Positions 23,701-33,703 of a DNA stretch of 64,000 nt are shown piece after piece. The translations under genes and the position numbers were made by a program. The stretch covers positions 21,393,001 to 21,457,000 of the forward strand of contig NC_088348.1 of assembly GCF_036884655.1 (NCBI RefSeq), in the 5' to 3' direction. The DNA is from Musa acuminata AAA Group. Lineage: Eukaryota; Streptophyta; Magnoliopsida; Zingiberales; Musaceae. The number at the start of each line of letters is the position of its first letter. The first letter of the stretch is position 1. A model generated the notes under the pieces. That model was given only the letters and a program-made list of their open reading frames with translations. It searched no databases and was not told the origin of the DNA.

Positions 23701-23909
23701 CTTCCATTCAAAAGTCATGCATCGACATTGAAAATCAATATGGAAATCGTCAAAGTACAAATTCTTGCTTCTCAAGCACATATATAAGATTAATCTTACT
23801 AGGTGTATAAGCATTATATTTATATCTAACATTTTATTGCATTAACATAACACAAGCAATTTTCAAGAAAATTAATCCTAAACTAAATTAAAAATAACTC
23901 AAGAAAGTA
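20794..23909 (-). other. Noncoding AT-rich filler of element F
   Basis: No open frame with a recognisable domain. PPT-like modules lie at about 20995-21027 and 21559-21592. CAAGCTAGCAA-like motifs are scattered from 21140 to 21550, along with AGATAGCA variants. The remainder is TCAT/ATCA-rich, resembling fillers of B, G and H. Short frames such as 21011-21388 arise from this repetitive sequence. Confidence 0.75.
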
Positions 23910-24830
23910 TTATGTAATTTCGAAATGAATTAGTGGGATTTTGATTACCTCATTGTTGAAAGAGGGTGAGGCATAGTTTGCCACCTCGCCTTTCTTGATT
24001 TTCTCCTCGTCTTCGGAAGAGCTCAATTCATCCCAACTTTTGTTCTTCTTGCGTTCAAAGCAAGTAGTTCCATTCTTTTTGCTTTTTAATTTTTGTTTCA
24101 TTTGTAGTTTAAGTTCACCATCACTTGAGCTTATACTCGAGTGGTATTCATGTGTTCTATGTCCCAAATCCTTCCTATCATTTGGAAGGTTGTTCTCGAG
24201 TTTCTTTTTTGCCACATTGTTCATTTCGTAGGTCATTAGAGACCCAATAAGTTCTTCGAGAGGGAATGTTTTAAGGTCCTTGGCCTCTTGAATGGCCGTA
24301 ACTTTTGGATCCCAACTTTTTGGAAGGGATCTTAAGATTTTAGTGACTAGTTCAAAATTAGAAAAACTTTTACCAAGAGCTTTGAGTCCATTGATGACAT
24401 CCGTGAACCGGGTGTACATGTCTCTGATGGACTCACTTGGTTTCATCCGGAAAAGTTCATAAGAATGCACAAGAATATTGATTTTGGACTCTTTCACTCG
24501 GCTAGTGCCTTCATGAGTGACCTCTAGAGTTCTCCAAATATCAAAAGCCGAGTCACACATCGAAACGCGATTAAATTCACTTTTGTCAAGTGCACAATAT
24601 AAGGCATTCATAGCCTTTGCATTTAAAGAAAACATCTTCTTCTCCAAATCATTCCAATGGTTCATTGGGAGAGAAGACATTTCAAATCCATTTTCGACTA
24701 TGTCCCATAAATTCAAATCCAAAGAAAGTAAGAAAACTCTCATTCGAGTTTTCCAACAAGTGTAGTCCGTCCCATTGAAAAAGGGAGGACGAATGAGAGA
24801 GTGACCCTCTTGAAAGCCATAAAGAGCCAT
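23910..24830 (-). CDS. Element F Gag, intact, zinc knuckle deleted
   Basis: 306 residues from MALYGFQEGHSLIRPPFF, 35 bp past the PBS, so the start is well placed. It contains the copia gag/UBN2 blocks: GTDYTCWKTRMRVFLLSLD (about 20-38), NHWNDLEKKMFSLNAKAMN (57-75), KSEFNRVSMCDSAFDIWR, ELFRMKPSESIRDMYTRF, VTKILRSLPKSWDPKVTAI and FPLEELIGSLMTYEM. E's Gag continues into the knuckle CYECKKLGHYKS. Here only CFERKK remains, fused to an acidic DELSSSEDEE stretch, and the protein ends soon after NYASPSFNNEV. Gag should still form particles, but RNA binding by the knuckle is lost. The same deletion in B and G shows it is a lineage trait. No stop or frameshift. Confidence 0.93.
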   Translation of the reverse strand: MALYGFQEGHSLIRPPFFNGTDYTCWKTRMRVFLLSLDLNLWDIVENGFEMSSLPMNHWNDLEKKMFSLNAKAMNALYCALDKSEFNRVSMCDSAFDIWRTLEVTHEGTSRVKESKINILVHSYELFRMKPSESIRDMYTRFTDVINGLKALGKSFSNFELVTKILRSLPKSWDPKVTAIQEAKDLKTFPLEELIGSLMTYEMNNVAKKKLENNLPNDRKDLGHRTHEYHSSISSSDGELKLQMKQKLKSKKNGTTCFERKKNKSWDELSSSEDEEKIKKGEVANYASPSFNNEVIKIPLIHFEIT

Positions 24831-24865
24831 TTCTATTTGGGTGTTAAACCAAAGTAGAAAACCGT

Positions 24866-24880
24866 GGCTCTGATACCAAT
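24866..24880 (-). other. PBS of element F
   Basis: TTGGTATCAGAGCC on the minus strand right after the 5' LTR, the initiator tRNA-Met complement. Confidence 0.93.
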
Positions 24881-26466
24881 TGTTAGGATCGGAGCGGCAC
24901 TAAGAGGGGGGGTGAATTAGTGCAGTGGATTAAAACTTCGGTTTTAATAAAAAAATCTTTCGTATGTTAAGAACAAAACTTGAGAAATTTAACTTGAAGG
25001 CGTGTTCTTAAAGTTGCGCAGCAAGAGTAATAAGGAACTAAAGCAGTAAGAAGATTTGCAGTAATGTAAATGACAATAATAAAAAGCAAACCAGAGATTA
25101 CGCCGATTTTTAGAGTGGTTCGGTCAAATGACCTACTCCACTTGCGAGGCCCCTCTTCGATGAGGCTCCCACCTTCCACTAGCAAGTCTCTTGAAAGTGA
25201 AGGGTGAATACCCCTCTTACAACTTTTACAAGCGGTTCACTCTCTTACAGATTTTCAACAAGAAAGAAGGAGGTGAACACTAGCAAATTGAAAACAAGAC
25301 AAGCTAACACTTTTCTAAGGCTTTTCTCTCAAACACTTGCTGCTCAAAAAGTTGTTCACTCAGCTGAGATTTGAGGGGTATTTATAGGCCTCAAGAGGAT
25401 TCAAATTTGGGCTTCAAAATTTGAATTCTCTTTGGGTTCCCGCTGTTGGAGGTGCCACCGCCCAGCCAAGCGGTGCCACCGCCCAGGGCTCGGGTGCTGG
25501 GCGGTGCCACCGCCCAGCCAGGAGGTGTCACCGCCCAGCTCTCGGGTGGTGGGCGGTGCCACCGCCCAGCTAGGCGGTCCCACCGCCTACAGTGTTTTCA
25601 GCCCAACTACAGTGTTTTCAGCCACTAGTTGGGCTTCAATCTTGGCTCTCTAGTTCGCTGGTTTAGCTTAATTTTTAGCCTAAACCAACTCTGACTTTGG
25701 GCCCAGTTGGCCCCTAACCAGGATATAGGATTATCTCTTAATCCTAATCCTAATTACAAGTGGACTACATAACCAAAACACATCCTAAGCAAATTTTCAA
25801 CCGCGAACGTCGAGTCTTGTTCTGGCGAGCTTTCCGACGAACTTTCTGCTGACGGGCTTCTAGCAAGCTCCCGAACTTGTGATGACTTTAATGAGTAGCC
25901 GAGCCTTCTCGGTGATCTCCGTGAACCTCCAACGATCTCTTCGGTGAACTTCCGAAAATTCCGACAGGTTCCCGATTTCTTCTCGGTTGGTTCTGGCAGC
26001 ATCTCCGACGATTCTTCGGACTCTTAAACGTCCATCGAACTTGACTCCGGTATTCTCGCTTTGTGTTTTTTGGTTATCGTAGTTAATCCTGCACACACAA
26101 GCAAACACTCTACTCCGATCTAGACAATTATTATAACGCAAATTGACATTCTGTTGCCCGGCACGTCATTGGTTGGCGCTTCATCCGATTCTTCGGTGCA
26201 TCGTCCTCTCTTGCAGCTTGTTGCCCAATCGGCGGTTGACCTCCGCAACCCCGATATCCTTGGCGCAATTTCGCTCTCCTTGGCCCGATGCCCGACGCCC
26301 GAAGCCTTCTACCATCCAATATCCTGACGTGATCTCCTCCGACGCAACGTCAATTCCTCCTGCGTTAATTGTCTAATCCTGATCGAGTAGACCTGTATCA
26401 CTCAAAATGTAGTCAAACATTTAAACACAATCAATTAGTTTCATCATCAAAATCCGAGATTCAACA
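24881..26466 (-). repeat. 5' LTR of element F
   Basis: 1586 bp, same length and ends as the 3' copy. TATA box at 25379-25388; dyad array at 25445-25590. By-eye differences from the 3' LTR include sites near 24928, 25577, 25917, 25931, 25946, 26045 and 26311. Confidence 0.95.
25379..25388 (-). promoter_or_regulatory. TATA box of the element F 5' LTR promoter
   Basis: CCTATAAATA on the minus strand, followed by CCCCTCAAATCTCAGC. It is preceded by the GC-rich dyad array. The same arrangement appears in C, G and I, so it is the likely start signal for the genomic RNA. Confidence 0.8.
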
Positions 26467-26882
26467 CAAAGATCATTGATGTCAATGGCGTATACGTTAT
26501 TCTGTTTTAATGCAATCATAGATATATTTTTGTGTGGTTTTTCAATGATGCAAGCATTAGATTCGAATTTGACGATATATCCTTTATCACATAATTGACT
26601 AATGCTCAAGAGATTATGTTTTAAACCATCAACTAACAAAACATCTTCAATAAAGAAGTTGGATTTATTACCTATGGTTCCTTTGCCAATGATTTTACCC
26701 TTGTTATTGTCTCCGAAGGTGACATAGCCTTCGTCTATGCTAGTGAGCTTAGAGAATTGAGATAGATCTCCAGTCATATGCCTTGAGCATCCACTATCAA
26801 GATACCATCCTAGCTTGTGATGGTGTATGTCTCTACAAGAAAGGATAATTTTTAGGTACCCATTTACTTTTGGGTGCCTCAA
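26467..26882 (-). pseudogene. Element E protease and pre-integrase linker
   Basis: The reading frame from 26882 gives YLDSGCSRHMTGDLSQFSKL, the copia aspartic protease active site D-S-G intact, then FGDNNKGKIIGKGTIGN, FFIEDVLLVDGLKHNLLSIS and QLCDKGYIVKF, a typical protease to pre-integrase region. It runs uninterrupted to NVYAIDINDLC at the F insertion, where TSD CAAAG splits it. It continues in the integrase at 19192. This segment has no stop of its own. Confidence 0.92.
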
Positions 26883-28406
26883 AAACTGATTTATATTCTT
26901 TATTATGTTGCATAGAGTTTATCATGGTTCCTTTAGGAACCCAAATCAGTTCGTTCGGGCTAATTTTCATGAATGGGCAATGACATATTTTATGTCCATG
27001 TTTGCAATAAAAGTTGCATTTGCTTTGGTGCTGAACATGTAAGATAGGGCAAGATGGTAGGATTTTGGTGAGGACTTCTCACAAATTTGATTTCACTTCT
27101 TTTGGGAACGTGGCCCTTATTTGTAAGGATCATGTTCAAAGACTTGCTACCAACCTCAAGTTTCTTCAAGACGTCCTTAAGTAGCAAGTTCTCCTTTTAA
27201 AGAGTTTCTAGATTATGACATTTTTCACATTGAGCTAAACTATCATGATATTCAGTTTTTAATTTATCAAAATTGCTAACAAGACTATCATGCTTATTTT
27301 TCAGCAATTTATATTTTATACTAATTGTTTTACATTTATCAAATAAGTCATGGAAGGCATTTAATAATTCATCAAATGATAAATCTGCATCAATTAAATT
27401 TGTTGCCTCTTCTCCGATGGCCATTAAGGCGTAATGAGCAACTTGCTCGGTGTTGGACTCATCTTCTTCGGACGCGCTTGAGTCATCCCACGTTGCTTTG
27501 AGCGCCTTCTTCTTTGATGTTCTCTTCTTGGCTTGGGGACACACTTTTGTAGTGTCCCAATTTTTTGCACTCGTAGCAAATAACTTGGTCCTTTTTGGAT
27601 TCAAGTTTATTTTTTGTGTCATTTTTAAACTTGTTTCTCTTAATAAATTTTTTAAATTTTCTTGTTAGAAGTGCCAAGTCATCATCACAGTCCTTATCAC
27701 TTGAGTTTTCTCTTAAGTGGTCATCTAAAGTTCTAAGTGTCATATCCTTCCTATTCTTTGGAAGGATGTCTTCTTGCTCTTCATGAGCCTTGCAAGTCAT
27801 TTTATAGGTCATTAATAACCCGATTAGTTCTTCAAGAGGGAAGTTGTTTAAATCTTTAGTCTCTTGAATAGCAGTGACTTTAGGGTCCCAACTCTTAGGA
27901 AGGGATCTTAGAATCTTATTTATGAGCTCAAAATATAAAAAACTTTTACCGAGTCCATTTAGACCATTGACAACATCCGTGAAACGGGTGTACATGTCGC
28001 CAATAGTCTCGCTCGGTTTCATTCGGAAAAGTTCAAAAGAATATATCAAAAGATTGATTTTTGACTCTTTCACTCTACTTGTGCCTTCGTGAGTCACTTC
28101 GAGTATATGCCAAATATCAAACGCAGTTTCATAAACCGAAACACGATTGAACTCATTTTTATCAAGCGCACAAAATAAGATATTCATAGCCTTTGCATTA
28201 AGAGTGAAAGTCTTCTTCTCCAATTCATTCCAATCGATCATTGGAAGATAAGACTTCAAAAATCCATTTTCGATAAGATTCCAAAGTTCAAAATCCATTA
28301 AAATAAGGAAGATCCTCATTCAGGTCTTCCAATAGGTGTAGTCCGTCCCATTGAACATGGGTGGACGTATAATAGAGTGGCCCTCTTGGTTTTCGGCGTA
28401 TGCCAT
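26883..28406 (-). pseudogene. Element E gag (full type, two zinc knuckles)
   Basis: ATG at 28404-28406 reads MAYAENQEGHSIIRPPMFNG. A stop (YWKT*MRIF, about 28320, CGA-to-TGA type) interrupts it, and the frame is then open to about 27483. Blocks: IDWNELEKKTFTLNAKAMN, NEFNRVSVYETAFDIWH, ELFRMKPSETIGDMYTRF, KILRSLPKSWDPKVTAI, then knuckle CYECKKLGHYKS. A frameshift inside the knuckle (about 27540) moves to the frame 27197-27622 with KKKALKATWDDSSASEEDES and SFDELLNAFHDLFDKC. Further down a C-rich CNFYCKHGHKICHC segment (about 26975-27020) resembles a second knuckle. It is the full-length counterpart of the shorter Gag in F. Confidence 0.9.
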
Positions 28407-28441
28407 CTCTCTTGGGTTTTAATCCGTTTGAGAGTTAACCC

Positions 28442-28456
28442 CGCTCTGATACCAAT
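28442..28456 (-). other. PBS of element E
   Basis: TTGGTATCAGAGCGG on the minus strand next to the 5' LTR end. Confidence 0.9.
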
Positions 28457-29931
28457 TGTTAGGATCAAGAGCACTAAGAGGGGGGGGGGGGGGTGAATTA
28501 GTGCAGTGGAAAACTTTCGATGATTTAAAACTATGTTCATATGATAAAAATGATTTCGGTAAGAAAGCTGATTTGGAAATCACTTTAACTTGTGATCAAG
28601 CGAGATGCAGTTAACGTAAAGATATAGAGGTAGTTTGCAGTTAAGATAGAGAACAGAATGTAATTGCAAACTGAAATACGACGTTCGTACGATAAAAGCG
28701 ATTTCAGTATGAAAGCCGATTCAGAAGTTGCTTTAACTTAGATTAGGCGAAGTGTAGTTAAAGTAAAGCTATGGAGGCAATTTGTAGTTAAGATAGAGAA
28801 CATAAAGTAAAAGCAAACCGAGATTTAGAGTAGTTCGGTCAATCTTGACCTACATCCACTTTTGGCTTCCTCCTCCGATGTGGTCACCGACGTCCACTAG
28901 AGGCCTTCCTTCAATAGGCGAAGGCCAATCACCCTTTTACAGTTTCACTCCTTTTGACGGGCTTAGGAGACAACCCTTACAGAAATTTCTCTCCTTTCTT
29001 AAAAGATCAAAACTTGGAAGAAAAGAGGGAGGAGAACTTCTTGCCTTTACAACACTTTTGAGCTCTAAAAATCACAGACTAAGATTGGATTTTCGGTGCC
29101 CTTTCATGCAGGAAAGGGTGGGGTATATATAGGCTCCAAACTGGTTTGAATTTGGAACTCAGAAATATCTTTTCCCAGATTTTTGGGGTCCTGGCGGTAC
29201 TACCTCCTGACTGGGGTGGTACAACCGCCTGACAGAGCTCGGAGACCGAGCTCTGGCGGTGCCACCGCTTGACTGGGGCGATTGCACCGCCCAGTCTTGC
29301 TCGGAGACTGAGCCCAAGCGGTGCCACCGCCTGATTGGGGCGGTTGCACCACCCAGATTTCCTGGGAGACTGAGCTCCTGGGCGGTGCCATCGCCGACCC
29401 GAGTAGTGCCACCGCCGGCCAGGAAATCTGGGTCCGAATGGGCTGATCCATTCGGCCCAATTTAGGTCTGTCAAAGGCCCAATTGCCCCCAGATTAAGTT
29501 AATGGGATCACCTCCCATTCTTAGCTTAATCTATATGCTAACTACGATATTTCTTAAGACATTTACTGCAACTTGCTCCGGTGCGTCAATCACTTCTTCT
29601 GGCAAACTTCCGGCGAACATCCGATGAACCTTCAGTGATGCTCCGGCGGACTTCTGGCCAACTCTTGGACTTGCGACGATCCACTTGGCGAGTTTCGATG
29701 AACTTCTTTGGTAAACTCTTGGACTTCTTAGATTTGTTCCTGCAGAACCTCTGACGACCGTTCGGACTTTCGTCGAACTCTCGAACCCCCAACGTGATCA
29801 TAGTTTTGACTCCGACGTAACTCCTGCTGCATGTCTTTCTTCCATCGTAGTTAATCCTGCACACTTACCTCAACATATGGATTAGATAACAAATGACAAT
29901 TGACTTCATCATCAAAATTCGAGATTCAACA
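28457..29931 (-). repeat. 5' LTR of element E
   Basis: 1475 bp, TGTTAGGATCAAGAG to GAGATTCAACA. TATATATA promoter tract at about 29123-29131, dyad array at about 29192-29425, G run near 28480-28492. It differs from the 3' copy at many more sites than the F pair, so E is older than F, as the nesting requires. Confidence 0.93.
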
Positions 29932-30469
29932 CTAATAACTTCCTAAATAGTAAGGTTGTTATCCAAATGATCTTACCTATTGAGAATTGCAGTAGGTTTG
30001 ACGTTAAGGTCGTCGACGGATGGATTTTGAAGTGTGATCGTAGGCGCCCACGAGTGAAACTACTGCTGTAGGACCAAGAGATAATTGCATATTTCTTCCT
30101 CCTCCCACTTGATGATCATGAGACCATACTCAGAATTAAATGATTGACGACATTAGGTGATGTTTTTGGAATTTTATGCAACTAATTATGAAATTTTACA
30201 ATAAGGAGAAACAGGTGATACTGCACGAGAAAAGTGGGGGCGACATAACGACGATTTGCACACAACAAATGGATAAGGTTTTGCATAAAGCATGCAATGA
30301 CTTTTTGGTACAACTTGAGTAGCAAACTAAGAGACAGCCAATAGAATTTGAAGATCCAAACCTACTTCCTTTGCTTGCTGAATTTTCAAATATATTTGAC
30401 GAACTGCACAACCTACCTCTTACCCATCAGCATGATCATTATATAACGATTCTTCCAGGAAAACTTCCA
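29932..30469 (+). pseudogene. Element D protease 3' part and linker to RT
   Basis: After the repeated CTAAT the gypsy frame resumes with NFLNSKVVIQMILPIE and VVDGWILKC, the continuation of the chromovirus protease started at 13450. Stops occur at several points. The linker then leads to the EFSNIFDELHNLPLTHQHDH-type segment that precedes RT. Confidence 0.82.
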
Positions 30470-31020
30470 GTAAATACTTAGCCATATCAGTATCTAAATC
30501 TCCAGAAGGATGAAATAGAACGGATTATAAAAGAGATGCTCGAAACAAGAGTTATTCGGCCAAGTTGTAGCCTCTACTCTTCACTGGTGCTACTTGTATG
30601 CAAGAAGGACGGAACATGGCGAATATACGTTGATTACCGAGCTCTCAATGGCATAACCATCAAGGATAATACCTTATTCTAGTAGTAGATGAATTGCTAG
30701 ATGAAAAGGAGCACAAATCTTCACAAAGCTGAACCTTCGATCCAGGTATCATCAAATACGAGTGTGCAAAAAAGACATACCAAAAATCACCTTTCGAACA
30801 CACAACGGCCACTACGAATTTTTACTTTCTTCAACAAAAGGTAGAATACCTTGGGCATATCATATCAGAGAAAGGTGTGATGGTGGACCTCTCCAAAATA
30901 GAAGCAATGCAGAATTGGCCAACCCCGAAGAACATAAAATTGCTAGGTGGCTTTCTCGGTTTAATAGGCTACAACCGTAAGTTTATGAAAAACTATGGAA
31001 AGATCAGTGCACCACTCATT
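30470..31020 (+). pseudogene. Element D reverse transcriptase, catalytic segment deleted
   Basis: Frames give PYQYLNLQKDEIERIIKEML, LVCKKDGTWRIYVDYRALNG (gypsy RT fingers), then [12 protein letters not shown]. The sequence jumps to [39 protein letters not shown] and KFMKNYGKISAPL. The stretch that should hold the (Y/F)xDD site between HYEFL and KVEYLGH is missing, so the enzyme is dead beyond the stops. Confidence 0.9.
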
Positions 31021-31560
31021 CTCTACTAAAAAATGATACCTTCCAATGGTCGGACAAAGCCTCCTCTGCCTTCAACAAACTTAAGGCAGCCATGACGACG
31101 ATGCCAGTGCTAGCGCTACCAGATTTATCATTAAGGCCGATGCATCTAGAGTCGAAATTGGAGACGTTCTCATGCAAGATGGTCGACCACTCATATACAC
31201 TAGTAAAGCATTGTCTCCCTCCCATCAAAACATGTCAACATATGATAAGGAGATGCTCGCCATTGTGCATGCAGCAACGAGGTGGAGATCGTACTTGATC
31301 GGGTGATGCTTTCAAATCAAGATCAACCATAAAAGCCTAAAATATTTCTTGGAGAAGAAGATATCTTCCCCCACACAGAAAAAATGGGTAACAAAGCTTC
31401 TTGGATATGATTATAAAATAACTTGCAAAAGGGGGAAAGAGAATGTTGTTGCAGATGCGCTTTCACGGCTACCTAAGCAAGCTGAATTTTTGGCCATTTC
31501 ACTTTCGACTAGTGACTTCCTTAAGGATATTAAGAGGGAATGGTAGGAAGATTTGGAGAC
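31021..31560 (+). pseudogene. Element D RNase H
   Basis: Pieces read KADASRVEIGDVLMQDGRPL, TYDKEMLAIVHAATRWRSYL and KITCKRGKENVVADALSRLP, the standard gypsy RNase H blocks (D-A-S, E-M-L-A, N-x-V-A-D-A-L-S-R). A small open frame 31349-31546 covers the end. Confidence 0.88.
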
Positions 31561-32021
31561 TAGTAAGATCATAAAAAAATTGGAGAAAGCACCAAGCTCC
31601 GTGGCTCATTACAATTGGGACTCAAAAGAATTACGCTATAAGGGACGCATTGTGCTTGTGACAAATTCTACTTGCATCTTCACGAGCAGATTTTGGACAA
31701 AATTATTCCATATGCAGAGTACTAAATTGAAAAGGAGTATGACATATCACCCACAAACTGACGGCCAGACAAAAGTTGTAAATAGGTGCTTGGAGACAGC
31801 CCAAAGCCACCCACCAAATATGACTACCTAAGGAGAACTCCAGACCCAGCCAAGTGCCATTATTGATCAATGGATCGTGACTTGATGACGATGACCCACT
31901 ACTGAAGTGCTAATACAGTGGGCAAACCTACCAACAGAAGATGCCACTTGGGAGGACTATAACGACTTGAAGATCAAATTCTCAGAATTCATGAATCATC
32001 AGCCTCGAGGACAAAGCTGAT
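31561..32021 (+). pseudogene. Element D integrase remnant and chromodomain
   Basis: After YNWDSKELRYKGRIVLV the zinc finger and most of the catalytic core are deleted. The next segment is STKLKRSMTYHPQTDGQTK followed by VVNRCLET, the end of the DDE core. Further on VLIQWANLPTEDATWEDYND (about 31900-31965) is a chromodomain core, placing D in the chromoviruses. Confidence 0.88.
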
Positions 32022-32037
32022 TTGAAGAGGACGGGTC
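32022..32037 (+). other. PPT of element D
   Basis: TTGAAGAGGACGGGTC, purine-rich, directly before the 3' LTR start at 32038. Confidence 0.75.
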
Positions 32038-32060
32038 TGTTAGGACTCTAGCTAGGAGAG
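32038..32060 (+). repeat. 3' LTR of element D, first 23 bp (cut by G)
   Basis: TGTTAGGACTCTAGCTAGG followed by GAGAG, matching 10707-10729 of the 5' LTR apart from one base. GAGAG (32056-32060) is repeated at 39759-39763 as the TSD of G. Confidence 0.92.
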
Positions 32061-33688
32061 TGTTAGGATCGGAGCGGCACTAAGAGTGGGGGCTGAATTA
32101 GTGCAGCGGATTAACACTTGTAAGTTTAAAAACGAATTCATAAATGCAAGGAGATTTCGATTCGATAGTAACTTGAGTAAAGTGAGAAGGTGAAAACGAA
32201 AGCTTGCTGTAGTGTAAATAACAATTTCAGAAAGGTAAGTACTCACATATTCAAGGAACACACCAATTTAAAGTGGTTCGATCAAATGACCTACATCCTC
32301 TTGCGAAGCCTTTTTCGATGAGGCTCTCAACTTCCACTAGCAAATCACTTTGAAGGGGAACGACAAATATCCCTCTTACAATTTTTTACAAGTGGTTCAC
32401 ACTCTTACAAATTTTCAAAGAGAAAGAAGGAGGTGAACACTCAAGCAATTGAAAATAAGACTTGCTAAAGACTTTGCTAAGGCTTTTTTCTCAATCTATT
32501 GCTTCTCAAAAAGTTGTAATCTCAACTGAGAATTGAGGGGTATTTATAGGCCCCAAGAGGATTCAAATTTGAGCTCCAAATTTGAATTCTCTTGGATTCC
32601 CAAAGCTAGCGGTGCCACCGCCTATCGGTGGCGGTGCCACCACCTGTCAATATCACATTGACCGTTTACTAGCGATGCCATCGCTTGTCGGTGGCGATGC
32701 CATCGCCCGACCTTTCGGGTCCTGAGCGGTGCCACCGTCGGACCTCTCGGGTGCTGGGCGGTGCCATCGCTCAGTTCGACGGTACCACCGCCCGATCCTC
32801 GGGTTCTAGGCGGTGCCACCGCCCAGTCCGGCGGTTCCACCGCCCGATCCTACGGGTCACTAGATGGGCTTCAAATCTGGCCCAAACTAGGTAATATCGG
32901 GCCCAATTGGCCCCTAACCAGGATATAGGATTATCCCTTAATCCTAACCCTAATTACATGCAAACTACGCAACTGAAAACATAGTCCTAAGAAAGTTTTC
33001 AACCGTCAAATGTCGAGTCTCCTTCCGGCGAGCTTTCCGACGATCTTCCGGCAGACTCCCAGTAGGCTCATTGTAACGAGTTCAGCGAGTAGTCGAGCCT
33101 TCTCGGTGATCTCTGCGAACCTCCGACAATCTCTTCGGCGGACTTCCGAAAACTCCGACAAGTCCCTGATTTCTTCTCAGTTGGTTCCGGCAGCATCTCC
33201 GACGAATCTTCAGACTCTCGAACACCCATCGAACTTGACTCCAGTAGACTTGCTTTATGTCTTCAAGCTATCATAGTTAATCCTGCACATGTAAAACAAA
33301 AGTTCGATCTAGACAATTACTCCTAAACAATTAATCAAGTTGTCCGGCATGTCATTGGTCCCTCGACGCTTCGTCTGATTCTTCGGCGCATCGTCCTCTC
33401 TTGCGGCCTATTGCCAAATCGGCCAGTTGACTCCACAACTCCGATATCCTTGGCGTAATACCCGCTTTTCTTGTCCCGATGCCCAAATCCATGGCCCGAA
33501 GCCTTCTGTCGATACGTCGACTGATCCACCGGCCCGACGTCCAATCTTCTGACATGTTCCTTTGGCACAACATGATTTTCCTGCTTTAATTGTCTCATCC
33601 TGAACGAAGCATCCTGCGTCACTCAAAATGTAGATTAAATCATAAACACATATCAAGTGGTTTCATCATCAAAACATGAGATTCAACA
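32061..33688 (-). repeat. 3' LTR of element G
   Basis: TGTTAGGATCGGAGC to GAGATTCAACA. TATA box about 32538-32547; dyad array (GCGGTGCCACCGCC variants) 32608-32850, longer than in F and with an extra TATCGGTGGCGGTGCC segment. U3 block about 33335-33630. Confidence 0.93.
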
Positions 33689-33703
33689 ATCTCCCCCTTT
33701 TTG
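33689..33703 (-). other. PPT of element G
   Basis: CAAAAAGGGGGAGAT on the minus strand by the LTR. Confidence 0.88.

Larger units (their letters stand above)
19193..26466 (-). mobile_element. Element F: young, structurally complete gag-only copia retrotransposon
   Basis: It is 7274 bp with two LTRs of exactly 1586 bp, PBS at 24866-24880, one intact gag ORF, about 3.1 kb of noncoding filler and a PPT at 20779-20793. The TSD CAAAG is exact (19188-19192 and 26467-26471). I count about seven base differences between the LTRs by eye. No pol domain is present in any frame. It must use reverse transcriptase and integrase from elsewhere. It lies in E between protease and integrase, in the same orientation. 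Confidence 0.95.
13470..29931 (-). mobile_element. Element E: Ty1/copia sirevirus-like element with gag-pol, host of F
   Basis: On the minus strand: 5' LTR 28457-29931, PBS, gag, protease, integrase, RT, RNase H, noncoding tail, PPT, 3' LTR 13470-14962. The TSD CTAAT is exact (13465-13469 and 29932-29936). Without F it is about 9.2 kb. The pol domain set is complete but carries several stops, one 178-bp duplication and small frameshifts, so it is a recently dead pol-bearing copy. It is the likely relative of the autonomous partner of the gag-only group. Confidence 0.93.

Noticed and set aside
24866..24880. tRNA-like match at PBS sites as a tRNA gene
   Set aside because: Only the 3' tail complement is present, next to an LTR end; there is no cloverleaf.
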